Below, piece by piece: positions 12,901 to 21,966 of a stretch of 30,638 nt of DNA; the stretch's first letter is position 1; each line of letters starts with the position of its first letter. The stretch comes from Ectocarpus siliculosus (Eukaryota; Sar; Phaeophyceae; Ectocarpales; Ectocarpaceae). Made by a program: the position numbers and the translations under genes. Below the pieces are notes generated by a model, which saw nothing but the letters and a program-made list of their open reading frames with translations, was not told where the DNA came from and ran no database searches. The stretch is taken from positions 2,125,235 to 2,155,872 of the forward strand of contig FN649729.1 in assembly GCA_000310025.1 (NCBI GenBank). The letters run 5' to 3'.

Positions 12901-15771
12901 CTGCTACACGAACTCCCACTCCGCCCCCCTCACCTGCCAATCCCTCACGAGGAACTCAAGCCGCTGGAAAGGCCTCTCCATCCTGTCCTGGCTCGCCGGC
13001 GCCGCAACCGCCGCCTCCCCCCCTTCTCCCGCCGCCGCCGCTCGCCTCGCCTCCGCATTCGCCTTAGCCTTGGCGGCGAAACCGACGGCGGTTGACACAG
13101 CTGTTGCGCCGCCCTTGAGAGACGGGGACCCCGTGCCCTCACCTGCGGCGGGATCTCCGCCGGTTCGGTCTGCCGCCGCCGCTGCCGCCGCCGCCGCCGC
13201 CTCCACCTCCGCGTCGGCATCGGCCCCGGTGGCGAGGGCGTACTCCTTGTTGAGGGCCATCCTCCCGTACTCCGAAAAGAGGGCGAGCTGCTGCAGGTGG
13301 TCCTCCTGGATGCGCTTCTCCACGTTGTAGATCTGGCAGGAACTCAGCTGTTGTTGTTGGGACAAAGGGCCGAAACAATCCAATTCGATTCACCGCCCCC
13401 CAAGATTGAGCATGCATGGCACGAAAAGTGCGGCGGGTCGTAGAAGGCGTGCACCGCGCGGACGGGGGGGGGGGGGGGTGTACTCATGAAAAATGCCGCA
13501 GTGGTTAGAACATTGACCTCGCATCCCTACAATGCCGTGATGGAGCGATATGACGGTTCTTTCGCGGTCCATGCTATCATACAACGTTTCACTTCACAAG
13601 GATGACCCAGAAACTGGTCATCACTCTGCGGCAAACCAAATAGACATGCCATGAGTGGCATCCCGCCGAAAGAAGGGAGGCGGGGAGGGGGGGACAGGAT
13701 GCATGCGTGATCTCGATCGAAGCAGGTGGGGCGAGGGTACCGCAGCGACCGCTGCCATTGCTGATGTGAACCGTCGTGCCAACTCCGTCCGGTACATCGC
13801 GAGGCACAATCACGGTTGGGGGCTCAGACTGAGCACTCATCAAGAGGGCAGGTAATGGGGGGCGCACATTTTTTTGTTCTCATCCATCCATCTTCACTTC
13901 AAATCAGCGCTCACAGCACTTGTGCCGTTAACTCCAACCCGTGGTCACACAGAAGGGTTTCGCCCTACCTATCCCTCCCGCGGTACTTCGCCTTCGGTTC
14001 TCAATGGTTTGTCTTCGATTTCTAATGCGACAAGAGTGCAGCACTCTCTTCCCTCTGTGTACACACGAACTACATGGAGAGCTTTCCAACCAGGCCAGGA
14101 ACGGCAGCGAACGCACAACACACAACACACAAAGAAAAAAACTCACCAAGGTGCTGACGGCAAAGATGCAGGCCGTGAGGCCCATGGACGTCTCGTTATC
14201 GAACATCCCCTGCGTGTCCACCACGAGGACGGCCACCTCCTTCCCCCCCTCCGTCCTCCTCACGAACGGTTCCGACCACATCCAGATGCCGGTCGTCATG
14301 CGCTCCACGCCCCCCCGCCACTCGAAGCTTCGCAACGATGACCCCTCCCCCTCTTCCTCCTGCACTCCCTGTGCCCCCCCCGCCGCCGGCTTGACACTGT
14401 TACGGTTTCCCTCCCTTAGGCTGGGTCCGTCGGCTGTCATCCACGCCTCGGACGCGTCGTCGTCCGACCTTTTGGAACGAAGGCGTGTTTTTCGGAATTA
14501 TAGGGCCAGAAAGGAGCAAGGTTGGGGGGGGGTTAACACCTCAAGTCTTCCTACACTCCTTGACTTTGAGTATCTGAACATGGTTGAGTACCAAGCACGA
14601 GGTGACAGAAAAGGAAATCTGTCTCCCTCCCGACGACCACGGCCGTGGAAATGTGCAGTGAAGGGGGTGCCTGCCGCGCATGACCCCCCATTAGGTGGAC
14701 GGACTTTCGTTTGAAGGACCCTTGCTAAGCTAGACATTTTGCACACAGGCACCGTGTCAAAAAACAAGGACAGCAGTCTCCACTTTTACACCTCTCTCTC
14801 TTTTCTGTCTCTATCTGTCTGTCTGTCTCTCTCCTTGTTTCTCCCCGCCCCCCTTCCCCCATTTCTCTGCGTGCGTTGCCGCTCTGCTGTTTCTCACCCG
14901 CTGTTGAGGTACCGCAGGAAAAAGCTGAGCAGGAATGACTTTCCCGTGCGAAACGCGCCCACAACCGAAACCACCGACACCTCCATCCCGTCCGGTACCT
15001 GCACAAAAAAAAAAAAAAGTGTCAACATTAAGTCGGGGGGATAGACAGTTTACAAACACAGGAGCACAAAAACTGGCTCTGGTCATTCCCTCGAGGACAA
15101 AACAAAACCCAAGACTTCTGTCTACCGCCTACTTCGTGAACGGCCTCGCTTTTCGCGTGCCACCCGCGCGATTGGTGGCGGCCACCATCGCCGAGAAACA
15201 AGCGGCCCGGGCGAGATAAATAGTTTTGTAGGGGCAAGTTTAGCCCGCGGTCGTCTCGAAAACCGGGTTTGCCCGGCAAGCGGGCGGAAGGGGGACACAA
15301 TGCGTGACGTATTCGGTCGCCTCAACGTGGTGGACTAGGCCCGCAGCAGTCGCGTCCGTACGCGGGGCCGGAGTCAAACCAAAGAGCCAACGGCAACTCG
15401 CATGCGTACAGAGGGGTCAGCAGTGTGATCTAGAACAGCGGGGACCGAGCACGACAGACAAACCTAAGAAAATTGACTGCAAATACCATACCATCACCAA
15501 GAACGAATTTCAGCATACGGATATCAACATCAACATCAACATCAATGATGGCGACGGAGACGACGACTACGACACTAGCGGCAGCAGCGGAGGCAGCAGC
15601 AGCAGCAGCAGCAGCAGCATCAGGCGTCCTCACCTTGGACAGCACGCGGTCGAGGTTCTCCTCGCAGAGCTTAAAAGAGTAATCGTTCTCCGCATCTCCG
15701 GTGCTGACCAGTTGCAGGGGGCGGCTCTCTCGCTCGGCCGCCCTCGGCTCCCCGCTCGCCTCGAACGCAGT
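6978..15771 (-). CDS. Atlastin-like ER membrane-fusion GTPase (first exon missing)
   Basis: Exons, 5' to 3' on the minus strand: 15771-15634, 14998-14898, 14468-14147, 13347-12934, 12243-12130, 11761-11609, 11369-11190, 10492-10302, 9310-9191, 8066-7927, 7027-6978 (TAA). They total 1,923 bases, 640 residues, with every phase matching. Motifs: P-loop GAFRTGKSFLLSFFLRYL (residues ~60-77), switch I FEWRGG..MTTGIWMWSE, G3 VDTQG, then FAVSTLLSSCQIYN, and G4 RDW (~322-325). Next come the three-helix-bundle region (ITSCFEKISCFGLTHPGF; LLEATAGAHNGNAKHV), two close membrane segments (~554-571 and ~589-605) and an amphipathic tail ending NKNKTQ. This is the full atlastin order. Atlastins bind GTP, dimerise across ER membranes and fuse tubules. 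Odd feature: about 75 low-complexity residues with poly-alanine interrupt the G domain before G4. A possible cryptic intron (GCAG|GTGAGG) lies inside that insert. The start codon was not located, so the gene extends beyond 15771. Confidence 0.95.
7613..7925. repeat. Three-copy ~100-114 bp tandem repeat beside a splice donor
   Basis: Copies begin GTATCGACCTC at 7613, 7727 and 7826. Each continues with AGACGGATCGTGGTA, a G-rich GGGGAG, AGAACAAAC, AGAAAA..GGC-ACA and a CATAATTGAC or CGACATGCT end. The third copy stops at the exon boundary at 7927, so on the minus strand the array starts right at the 5' end of the last intron of the atlastin gene. Confidence 0.9.
10832..11600. repeat. Cluster of a dispersed ~50-bp intronic repeat
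   Basis: Four diverged copies start at about 10832, 11031, 11428 and 11521. Their shared core is GACGTC..TTCATTGGTCAGC, then CGGTTAGCGCGGTCGATGC, usually followed by an A/CA-rich tract. A half copy (CCGCTGGCAATGACGTCAT, about 11582-11600) abuts the splice donor of the exon at 11609. The copies lie in two neighbouring introns of the atlastin gene, on either side of the exon 11190-11369, and an outlier lies at 3087-3145 in another gene. Confidence 0.8.
13480..13690. repeat. Dispersed repeat copy 2, with a tRNA-like stretch (possible SINE)
   Basis: Bases 13585-13690 match 2065-2185. Just before them, GCAGTGGTTAGAACATTGAC (about 13497-13516) looks like the D-arm/A-box part of a tRNA, as expected of a tRNA-derived SINE head. 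A looser relative of this head, also after a G run and a TACTCAT motif, is at about 12345-12410. No intact B box or tRNA fold is visible, so SINE status is inference. Confidence 0.4.
15594..15617. repeat. (CAG)8 repeat in atlastin intron
   Basis: Eight CAG units lie only 17 bases outside the exon boundary at 15634, in the intron just downstream on the gene's strand, where they read CTG. Just to the left on the plus strand is a run of ATCAAC repeats (about 15522-15545). Confidence 0.9.
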
Positions 15772-15801
15772 CTGGATCAATCAACGCGGGCCAAAAAACA
15801 T

Positions 15802-15845
<44 letters not shown>

Positions 15846-16529
15846 CGAGCCGGATGACATCCCCGGTTAGAAAAGTAGGCGAACGGCGACGGGGATCACG
15901 AAGAAGGGCATGAGGAAGATGACGAAAAGTGGTTATGTACAGCAGAAAAAGACACCACCACGACGGGGTACTGCTTGCTGTAGCACCAGATCATCGAAAC
16001 GCAGCCGACGCCATCGCCATCTACACGTTCAGCCCACGCCCAGCAGGCACGGACGAGAGAGAGATAGAGCACACACTGGTGTACTTATGCCGCTGAGGAC
16101 GAGGCAACTTTTCCAGTACGGCTCACGGTGCTACGGACAAGGCGCCTTTTATCGTTTGGCGCTACCATTCTGGCAGATATATCGGTGAAAAATAGGAAAT
16201 CTTGGCACATACTAGCCGGGACACAGGAGGAAGGGGCACACAGGACTTAATTATATATAGTTGTAATCTTGTTGTAATGCCTCCCCCTTCCTGCTACCGT
16301 GCTTGTTAGGCTTGTGCGCGGTAGACCTTCTGCAAGATTCTTCAAAACTTTTCCCGTCCCCGGACCGCGGGGGAGGCCAGCCTTCGTTTGCATCGGCGCG
16401 ATTCTGACGAGGAGCAAGAACCCTCGACTTTCGGTCGGGGGTCTTCAGCACGACTCCACGCCGAGAAACGTGCGCTAAAACCCGAAATGAACGGTGTCGG
16501 CTAGGATTATCATTGCCCCCTTAAAATCC
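15772..16529. other. Unassigned sequence 5' of the first identified atlastin exon
   Basis: The acceptor before 15771 shows that at least one more 5' exon exists, but I could not pick it out. Minus-strand ATGs near 15862 and 15913 give only short, implausible peptides. Apart from the CAG repeat nothing recognisable is seen. Confidence 0.4.
15805..15843. repeat. (CAG)13 repeat just upstream of an atlastin exon
   Basis: Thirteen uninterrupted CAG units. On the atlastin strand they read CTG and sit about 35 bases before the acceptor of the first identified exon (15771). They could act as part of the pyrimidine-containing region before the splice site. Confidence 0.95.
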
Positions 16530-18150
16530 TCCACAACTGCACATCTACATCTTCGAGCAAGTACAAAGTTTAAGTTTCGCCGCATCGCGTCGGAAAGTTC
16601 TTCACATCGCAGCGCGGAAATCCGCCTACCCGAACGCGATTCCGAGCCTCGCTGGCGGGGGGGGAGAGAAAAACTATTCTGCGCGATTTAAGCCGGACTA
16701 TCGTCTCCTTCCATGGAAAAGGGTCGGCGGTCGCGTTGGATCCATCACCGTCCTCCTGGGCTTTGCCCTCATCGCCTCCCCCATCGCCGTTTTCTCCTGT
16801 CCTCGTCGTTCGATTGCCGCAGCAGCATCCCAGCAACACCTATTTCTGCGCTCTCGCACCTGGGCTCTCGTCGAGACCACTCTTCGTCCTGTTCGTTTCC
16901 GCAAGGAGCGCCGCTTGGGGTTGAATCAACCCCACGCGGCGTTCCTGGCGGAGAAGAACAGCACCAAGAGTGGTCTCTCGACAGGCGCCACGGTTGCCGG
17001 GGGACGCACCCAGGCGCGAGAGCAGAAACAAGACGTGACAGCAGTAATGACTGGAGCGGCAATCCTCCACTGAGGAGGACAGGGACAAGGCGCTGGAGTA
17101 GGCGATCGAGGCAGCCCGGCCGGACGTACGATCACGCCTCCAAACGCGACCGGCCAACCATTTCCCTCGAAGATTATTGCCCGGCTGAAGTGGCCGCGTA
17201 AAATACCCCCCCGACAGCGCGGCTCGGAAGCAATTCGGGCAGATGGATTTCCGCGATGCGATGCGAAGATCTCTCCGACACGATGCGGCCGAACTTAGCT
17301 GTTCCAAGATGTAGAGATGCGGTTTGACGGCGACGACCATTGTAGGCGACCCGTCCATTCCGGTTTTCACTACTGTGGAGCCGGAGCATTCTACGCGACT
17401 TCTTGAGCCGGGTAATCGTCTTCTTCGAGAAGGAGACGGTTGGGGACGGCTGTCGCCTGCCCCAGCGCGGTATTCGCTTCCTCTTCGTTCGATCTCCGCA
17501 GCATTCGCGTCTTTCTGCGCTCTCGCACCTGGGCACTCGTCTAGACCACTCTTTGTCTGGAATTTCCCGCCAGGAGCGCCGCTTGGGGTTGAATCAACCC
17601 CACGCGGTTCTCCTGGCGGAGAAGAACAGGACAAAGAGTGCTCTCGACAGGTGCTACGGTTGCCGGGGGCGCGCCCAGGTGCGAGAGCGCAGCAGGAAGA
17701 CATCCAACCTCAGCGGCGCTCACATCTAAATAACAGAGAAATTCCAGACGAAGTTCAGGTGCGAGCGCGAAATGTGGGGCACACTGGAATGCTGCGGGCA
17801 CTCGAGGACATGAAAACGGCGCTGGGGGGAGGCGACCAAGGCAGCCATCTCCAACCGTTTCCTTGGAAGAAGACTATTCCCCCGCTGAGGTCGCATAGAA
17901 TGTAGCACCTCGACAGCGCGGCTCGGACGCGATTCGGGTCGACGGTTTCCGCGGTGTGATCGATGCGAAGACATTTTTCGACAAGATGCGGCGGAACTGA
18001 ATCGTTGTCCGAAGATGTCGAGGTGCATGAAGTTGTGAAGAATTGAAGGCGACGATGGTTAAAAAGCCGACCCGCCTCATACCGGTTTTCACGTGCTGTG
18101 GGGGGAGTATTCTACACGACTTCAACCGACAGTAGTTGTCTTCTTGATAT
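16530..18150. repeat. Array of foldback (palindromic) repeat elements
   Basis: Two large palindromes are centred on identical near-palindromic GGGGTTGAATCAACCCC motifs at 16917-16933 and 17585-17601. Arms of unit 1 run from about 16530 to 17325: GCCGCATCG near 16577 pairs with CGATGCGGC near 17281, and TCTACATCTT near 16545 with AAGATGTAGA near 17307. The inner arms (CTCTCGCACCTGGG.. and ..CCCAGGTGCGAGAG) are best kept in unit 2. A second arm type (CCGGTTTTCAC..ATTCTACGCGACTTC) begins at about 17350 and recurs, diverged, at about 18080-18140, as the start of a third, truncated unit. Open frames here occur on both strands because of the symmetry. No transposase is visible, so it is a non-autonomous foldback or MITE-like element. 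Confidence 0.85.
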
Positions 18151-18694
18151 AGTCGACAACAATGGGCGCACCCATCGCTGCGGTCGAGATCGACACAACC
18201 GCTGCTTCGAGCATGTCGCGGACTTGGCACCATATTCCTTCTTGCCGGGAAGGACGGATTCGCCAGATAAAGTTGTGCAACCAAACAGGCAGATCCTGTA
18301 CCGTCGTGATTCAATTGATGCTGGGTGGAAGATTCCTTTTTCTTTGTTGTTGTTCTCCTGTGTTCAGCCTTTCTGCCAGTAATGTTTCGAGTAAACGCAA
18401 GTTGAGATCTGACGCGAAATGAGTCCATGGATTGCAGTCCATCCGGGCTATTGCCTCTCTGCATAGCTACTGCGCAGCGCATCTGTACATGCGTTGTTGT
18501 GGTAGTCATGGGTAGATGCATTGCACACGTAGATCGTTCGCTCTTGCCGCTATTACTATTCATAGCCAGATGCATTCATGAACATGCTTTTTGAATCTTT
18601 GTCATGTACTATCAGGACATTCTAGTGCTGTGCCTTTTGTGTTTGCTTGCCTCCAGGCAGTTGGTTCTCTGATAGCCAGGTGTCAGAGGTGTCT

Positions 18695-19378
18695 TCATTT
18701 CAACTGATATGGTGTACAGTGTTGGTTGTTTCTGATCAATAAAACAAGCACCGGAATTTTTGCAGTATCATATCTCATGGCTAATGAACACAGCGAACAC
18801 AGCGACTGCCGCTGCTGTATCTGAATAAGCGCCTGGCCACAGCGGACATGCGGCTGTGTTGCAATAATTTCCTGCACGGGTGTTGCTTTCATCATCAACT
18901 GCTGTCGTATTGGAGCAAACTCTGTACACCCACCTAAGACTCTTTCTTCGTGGGAATTTCTTCTCACGACTTTCCATTGCGGGGGAATGTTGGTATACTC
19001 AATGCCAGTCATGAGGACTAGTGCTGCTGTACTGTAACGGTCAGTACATGCGAAACTTCGAGTACATACAGATTTGCAACGATATCGTCCTTGCTTCGCT
19101 GAGGTTCGCTGGGCTCTTCGAGTCAAAAACACGGAGCCGCACAGTGCGGGCTGTTGAGCTCGGGGAGCACCATGACTGACTGTCAGGCGGCACCCAGCTG
19201 TGGTGTGGTCCTGCTGCCTGCTTTTGGTTCCATCTCGCATCACCCCTTGACGATCCCGTGCTCTCATGAGCCCACTCCGGAGGGGCCCTTCAAAGCAAAC
19301 TGCGGGTTGTGCGGCTGTAGCAGCGAGTCGTCGGTACATCGGTACACTGACTGCTGTAGGTCTTGCCATCACAACCAA
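18695..19378 (-). CDS. Doubtful 227-codon ORF
   Basis: A single uninterrupted minus-strand frame of 227 codons, rich in Arg, Gln and Cys, with no recognisable domain. It could be a decayed repeat or a chance ORF. Intronless genes would be unusual beside the intron-dense neighbours, and no motif supports it. Confidence 0.2.
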   Translation of the reverse strand: MVVMARPTAVSVPMYRRLAATAAQPAVCFEGPLRSGLMRARDRQGVMRDGTKSRQQDHTTAGCRLTVSHGAPRAQQPALCGSVFLTRRAQRTSAKQGRYRCKSVCTRSFACTDRYSTAALVLMTGIEYTNIPPQWKVVRRNSHEERVLGGCTEFAPIRQQLMMKATPVQEIIATQPHVRCGQALIQIQQRQSLCSLCSLAMRYDTAKIPVLVLLIRNNQHCTPYQLK

Positions 19379-20158
19379 GAGGTTAAAATCATGTGAGTCC
19401 CCCGCCGGAAAAAGGCTAATGAACCAACAACGGGCTAAATGCCATCCACCATCCCCGTCGCTAAAACGCTGCTGCCATCCCTGCTGCTACCCACCCTGCA
19501 GAACTTCGGCTCACGACGCCGCCTCTGCTGTCGTTCAAAAATATGGATGCAACGCCGCTGTGGGTGGGCTTCGCCTACGCGTCACGTCCATCGGGGTCTC
19601 GAAAAATGGCCGGCGGTCAACGAATAGGGAGCGGGGAACTTGAACTTTATCAAGCGCAGTCAAAAAGCACCTCATGCCAACGGCGTTGCCGAGGGAGCGA
19701 GACGACTACTTGTAGGGAAGAGAGAGAGCGGCGGTGAGATGGCAGTGATGGGCCAGTCTGCAGCACACCAGTAGGGCTTGATTTTCAAGTCGAGCAGCGA
19801 GAGACACAACAGATTGCAGAGGGAGCACCATCGCCCAGCGACGAGAAAATGCACAGAAATAAAGAGGGCTACTACCGTCCAGGTACACCAGCAACAAATG
19901 ACGCCGAGGGTCGCCAAGCTGCTCGGGAGAGGGCAAAGGTGTGTGCTACAGATACCCTCACACACGGCGTGACGATGATTTATTGTTGAACGGACACACT
20001 TTTGGCTGTGTAAAGAATCCGCCGTTTTCTTTGGTCGTCGACCAGTGTCAACACAAGCTGGGCTGGCGGATGAATCGAGACCAGCGTTGCAATGAAAAGA
20101 TGAAGCTCACCATGATCGTAGGATTCTCCTTATTTCTGCCACCCAAACGCTCTCGGTG

Positions 20159-20266
20159 ATGGGTCAACCTCTGTCCGTTTTCACGAACTTCGCGACTTTG
20201 CTGGGGGGCGCCGCGGTTGTAGTTGTAGGCAGTTCGTACCCTGCTTACAACCAGGGGACAAAATGA
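20159..20266 (+). CDS. Small ORF or first exon, 35 codons, MGQPLS start
   Basis: The peptide starts MGQPLS, which fits an N-myristoylation consensus (Gly2, Ser6), and then becomes hydrophobic (LLGGAAVVVVGSS) before a TGA. It is too short for a confident call. It could be the first exon of an unrecognised gene, as several GT sites lie inside it. Confidence 0.15.
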   Translation: MGQPLSVFTNFATLLGGAAVVVVGSSYPAYNQGTK

Positions 20267-20627
20267 CCTTGCCCCCGGGTGACACGCTGACCAAATTTTG
20301 GTTCATGATATGAACCGGCACCTATTGCCACGCACAAAACTTTTTTCACATATTTCCGCTAATTTCCGACCTCGCAAACGCACACCGCACAACTGCTGTA
20401 CATGTCGCATGTTCTGGCCTACGCCGTGGACAGCAGGGCAGAGGGCCCCTCTATCTCTCTGCTTGAAGACGTGGTAGTTCGTGCCTGAGCTCATCTCAGT
20501 GGGGTACGAGTGGCTCTCCTTTTGGGCTTTAAAAAAAGTAACACCAGAACGTTACCACCTCTACAGCAGCTTCCGCGATCACTCGCGCCGTAGGCACACT
20601 GGCGAATAGATTGAGCAACACCCTAAC

Positions 20628-21320
20628 ATGAAGAACGCCGTAAGCAGGCCATTTCTGGTGCCTAGCGGGGCAAGACCGCTGAGTGACAGATATGACAGCA
20701 ACAGCAACACCACCGCCACCGCCAACAACATTGAGAGCACACATATCCCAAGGCGCATTTCGATCGCAATTTCTCGGCGCGGCACCAGCGTCGGTCGCCG
20801 CTCGAGTGCTCGCCACCTCACCCCTGGCGGTCCACATAGGAGCCGCAACCGAAGCGAGATATCGGTCACGAACGCAGCTTTTGTGATCCCTGAGGTGGGC
20901 CAAGCGGGCAAAGAGTTCGGGAAAGGTACTGCAGCCGGTGCTTCCACTCTGATGCCATCGCGTGCAGCACCACGCCACAGCAGTTCGGTCAGATCCGCCG
21001 GCAGGGCGGATGGCGCAAACAGACGACGCCCAACAGAAATCAAAGGTAGCAGGGGAAGCCTGAGTAGGAGGGGGTCGACCATGAAGGACATTCTCCAGCA
21101 ACAAGGAAGGCTGCAACCTAAAATGCAAAATCGCGACGAGCAGCCAAAGACACCCGCCATCACTGGGAGAAACGACAATATCCAGGCGGAGCGGCAGGCG
21201 CGACGCAATCGAGCTCTCAATTTCAGGTGTTTCTTTGGAAACAACAGTCGTGTGGTTGCATTGTGCTTTGGCGAGGCGGTCGACAGGGTAATCCACCAAC
21301 TCGCCAACTACATACAGTAA
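20628..21320 (+). CDS. Doubtful 230-codon hydrophilic ORF
   Basis: A plus-strand frame of 230 codons, Arg/Ser-rich and probably disordered for the first 190 residues, with a more structured-looking end (LNFRCFFGNNSRVVALCFGE). No family was recognised. The minus strand carries two other long frames over the same bases (20579-21307 and 20529-21380), which makes all three harder to believe. Confidence 0.25.
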   Translation: MKNAVSRPFLVPSGARPLSDRYDSNSNTTATANNIESTHIPRRISIAISRRGTSVGRRSSARHLTPGGPHRSRNRSEISVTNAAFVIPEVGQAGKEFGKGTAAGASTLMPSRAAPRHSSSVRSAGRADGANRRRPTEIKGSRGSLSRRGSTMKDILQQQGRLQPKMQNRDEQPKTPAITGRNDNIQAERQARRNRALNFRCFFGNNSRVVALCFGEAVDRVIHQLANYIQ

Positions 21321-21483
21321 GAACCTGACAGTTAAGCAACTGAGCCTAAAAACACAAAAAACATTAGAACTTCGGCACAATTCGTGAGCTCGGTTAATAC
21401 CCCTTTACTACCACATGTATGGCCATTTGTAGCCCACGAGAGGAAGTAGGCACCCCAGCGTTGGCAAAACTAGACGTTCTTAA

Positions 21484-21859
21484 GTGCGGGCGCTAACTGT
21501 AGTTCCAGTGCCTGATATGAACTTGATTGCGTATTTTGAGACCAGGCATTTGTCAACAACGGGACATACCGGAGGAGTTTTCCAACACCCTGCCGTGCTC
21601 TCGCCAAAACCGGTATTTGCCTTGAAAGCACTCCTTCTTGCCTCAACGCATCACAGGCCTGGCGGGAATTTCTTCGGTGCCAGAGACAAAAGTGCGCAAG
21701 ATCTGTTCCGGGGAATATCCGTTCTACCAGGTAGCCGCAGATCGTTCGTTGAAGTGGCCCACCCTTGCCGACCGCACCTTCGAGTTCTGTGTAGGCCCTG
21801 TAGGTTTCTGTGGACACCTCTCTGTTGAAACAACTTTGGGAATTTTCTGTGTGTCTTGA
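21484..21859 (+). other. Overlapping plus-strand open frames upstream of the TIR-like gene
   Basis: Two plus-strand frames (21484-21828 and 21638-21859) look partly coding, for example SVPETKVRKICSGEYPFYQ just before a GTAGCC site. No consistent exon chain joins them to the downstream gene, which has its own ATG after an in-frame TAG at 21943. A minus-strand 154-codon frame overlaps. Confidence 0.15.
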
Positions 21860-21966
21860 TGTACTGTGCGCGTGAGGACGTTTAGCTGTACGCGTGCAAT
21901 TGTGTACCTGAAGCAATGCCTTCAAACGCTCCATTTCGTCAATAGCATGTGTCGCTCTTGTGTGCC

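Larger units (their letters stand above)
18151..21966. other. 3.8 kb region without a supportable gene
   Basis: Base composition is more even than in the flanking genes, and no exon chain with matching phases could be built. Several long single-frame ORFs occur, listed separately at low confidence. The 5' exons and promoter of the atlastin and the promoter of the TIR-like gene may both lie here, as the two genes diverge across it. Confidence 0.4.

Noticed and set aside
13497-13570. tRNA gene
   Set aside because: Only an A-box-like stretch is present; no complete cloverleaf or B box can be drawn.
16840-17703. 287-codon minus-strand ORF and the opposite plus-strand frames
   Set aside because: They lie across the foldback palindromes, and their translations repeat themselves on both strands, as symmetry predicts.
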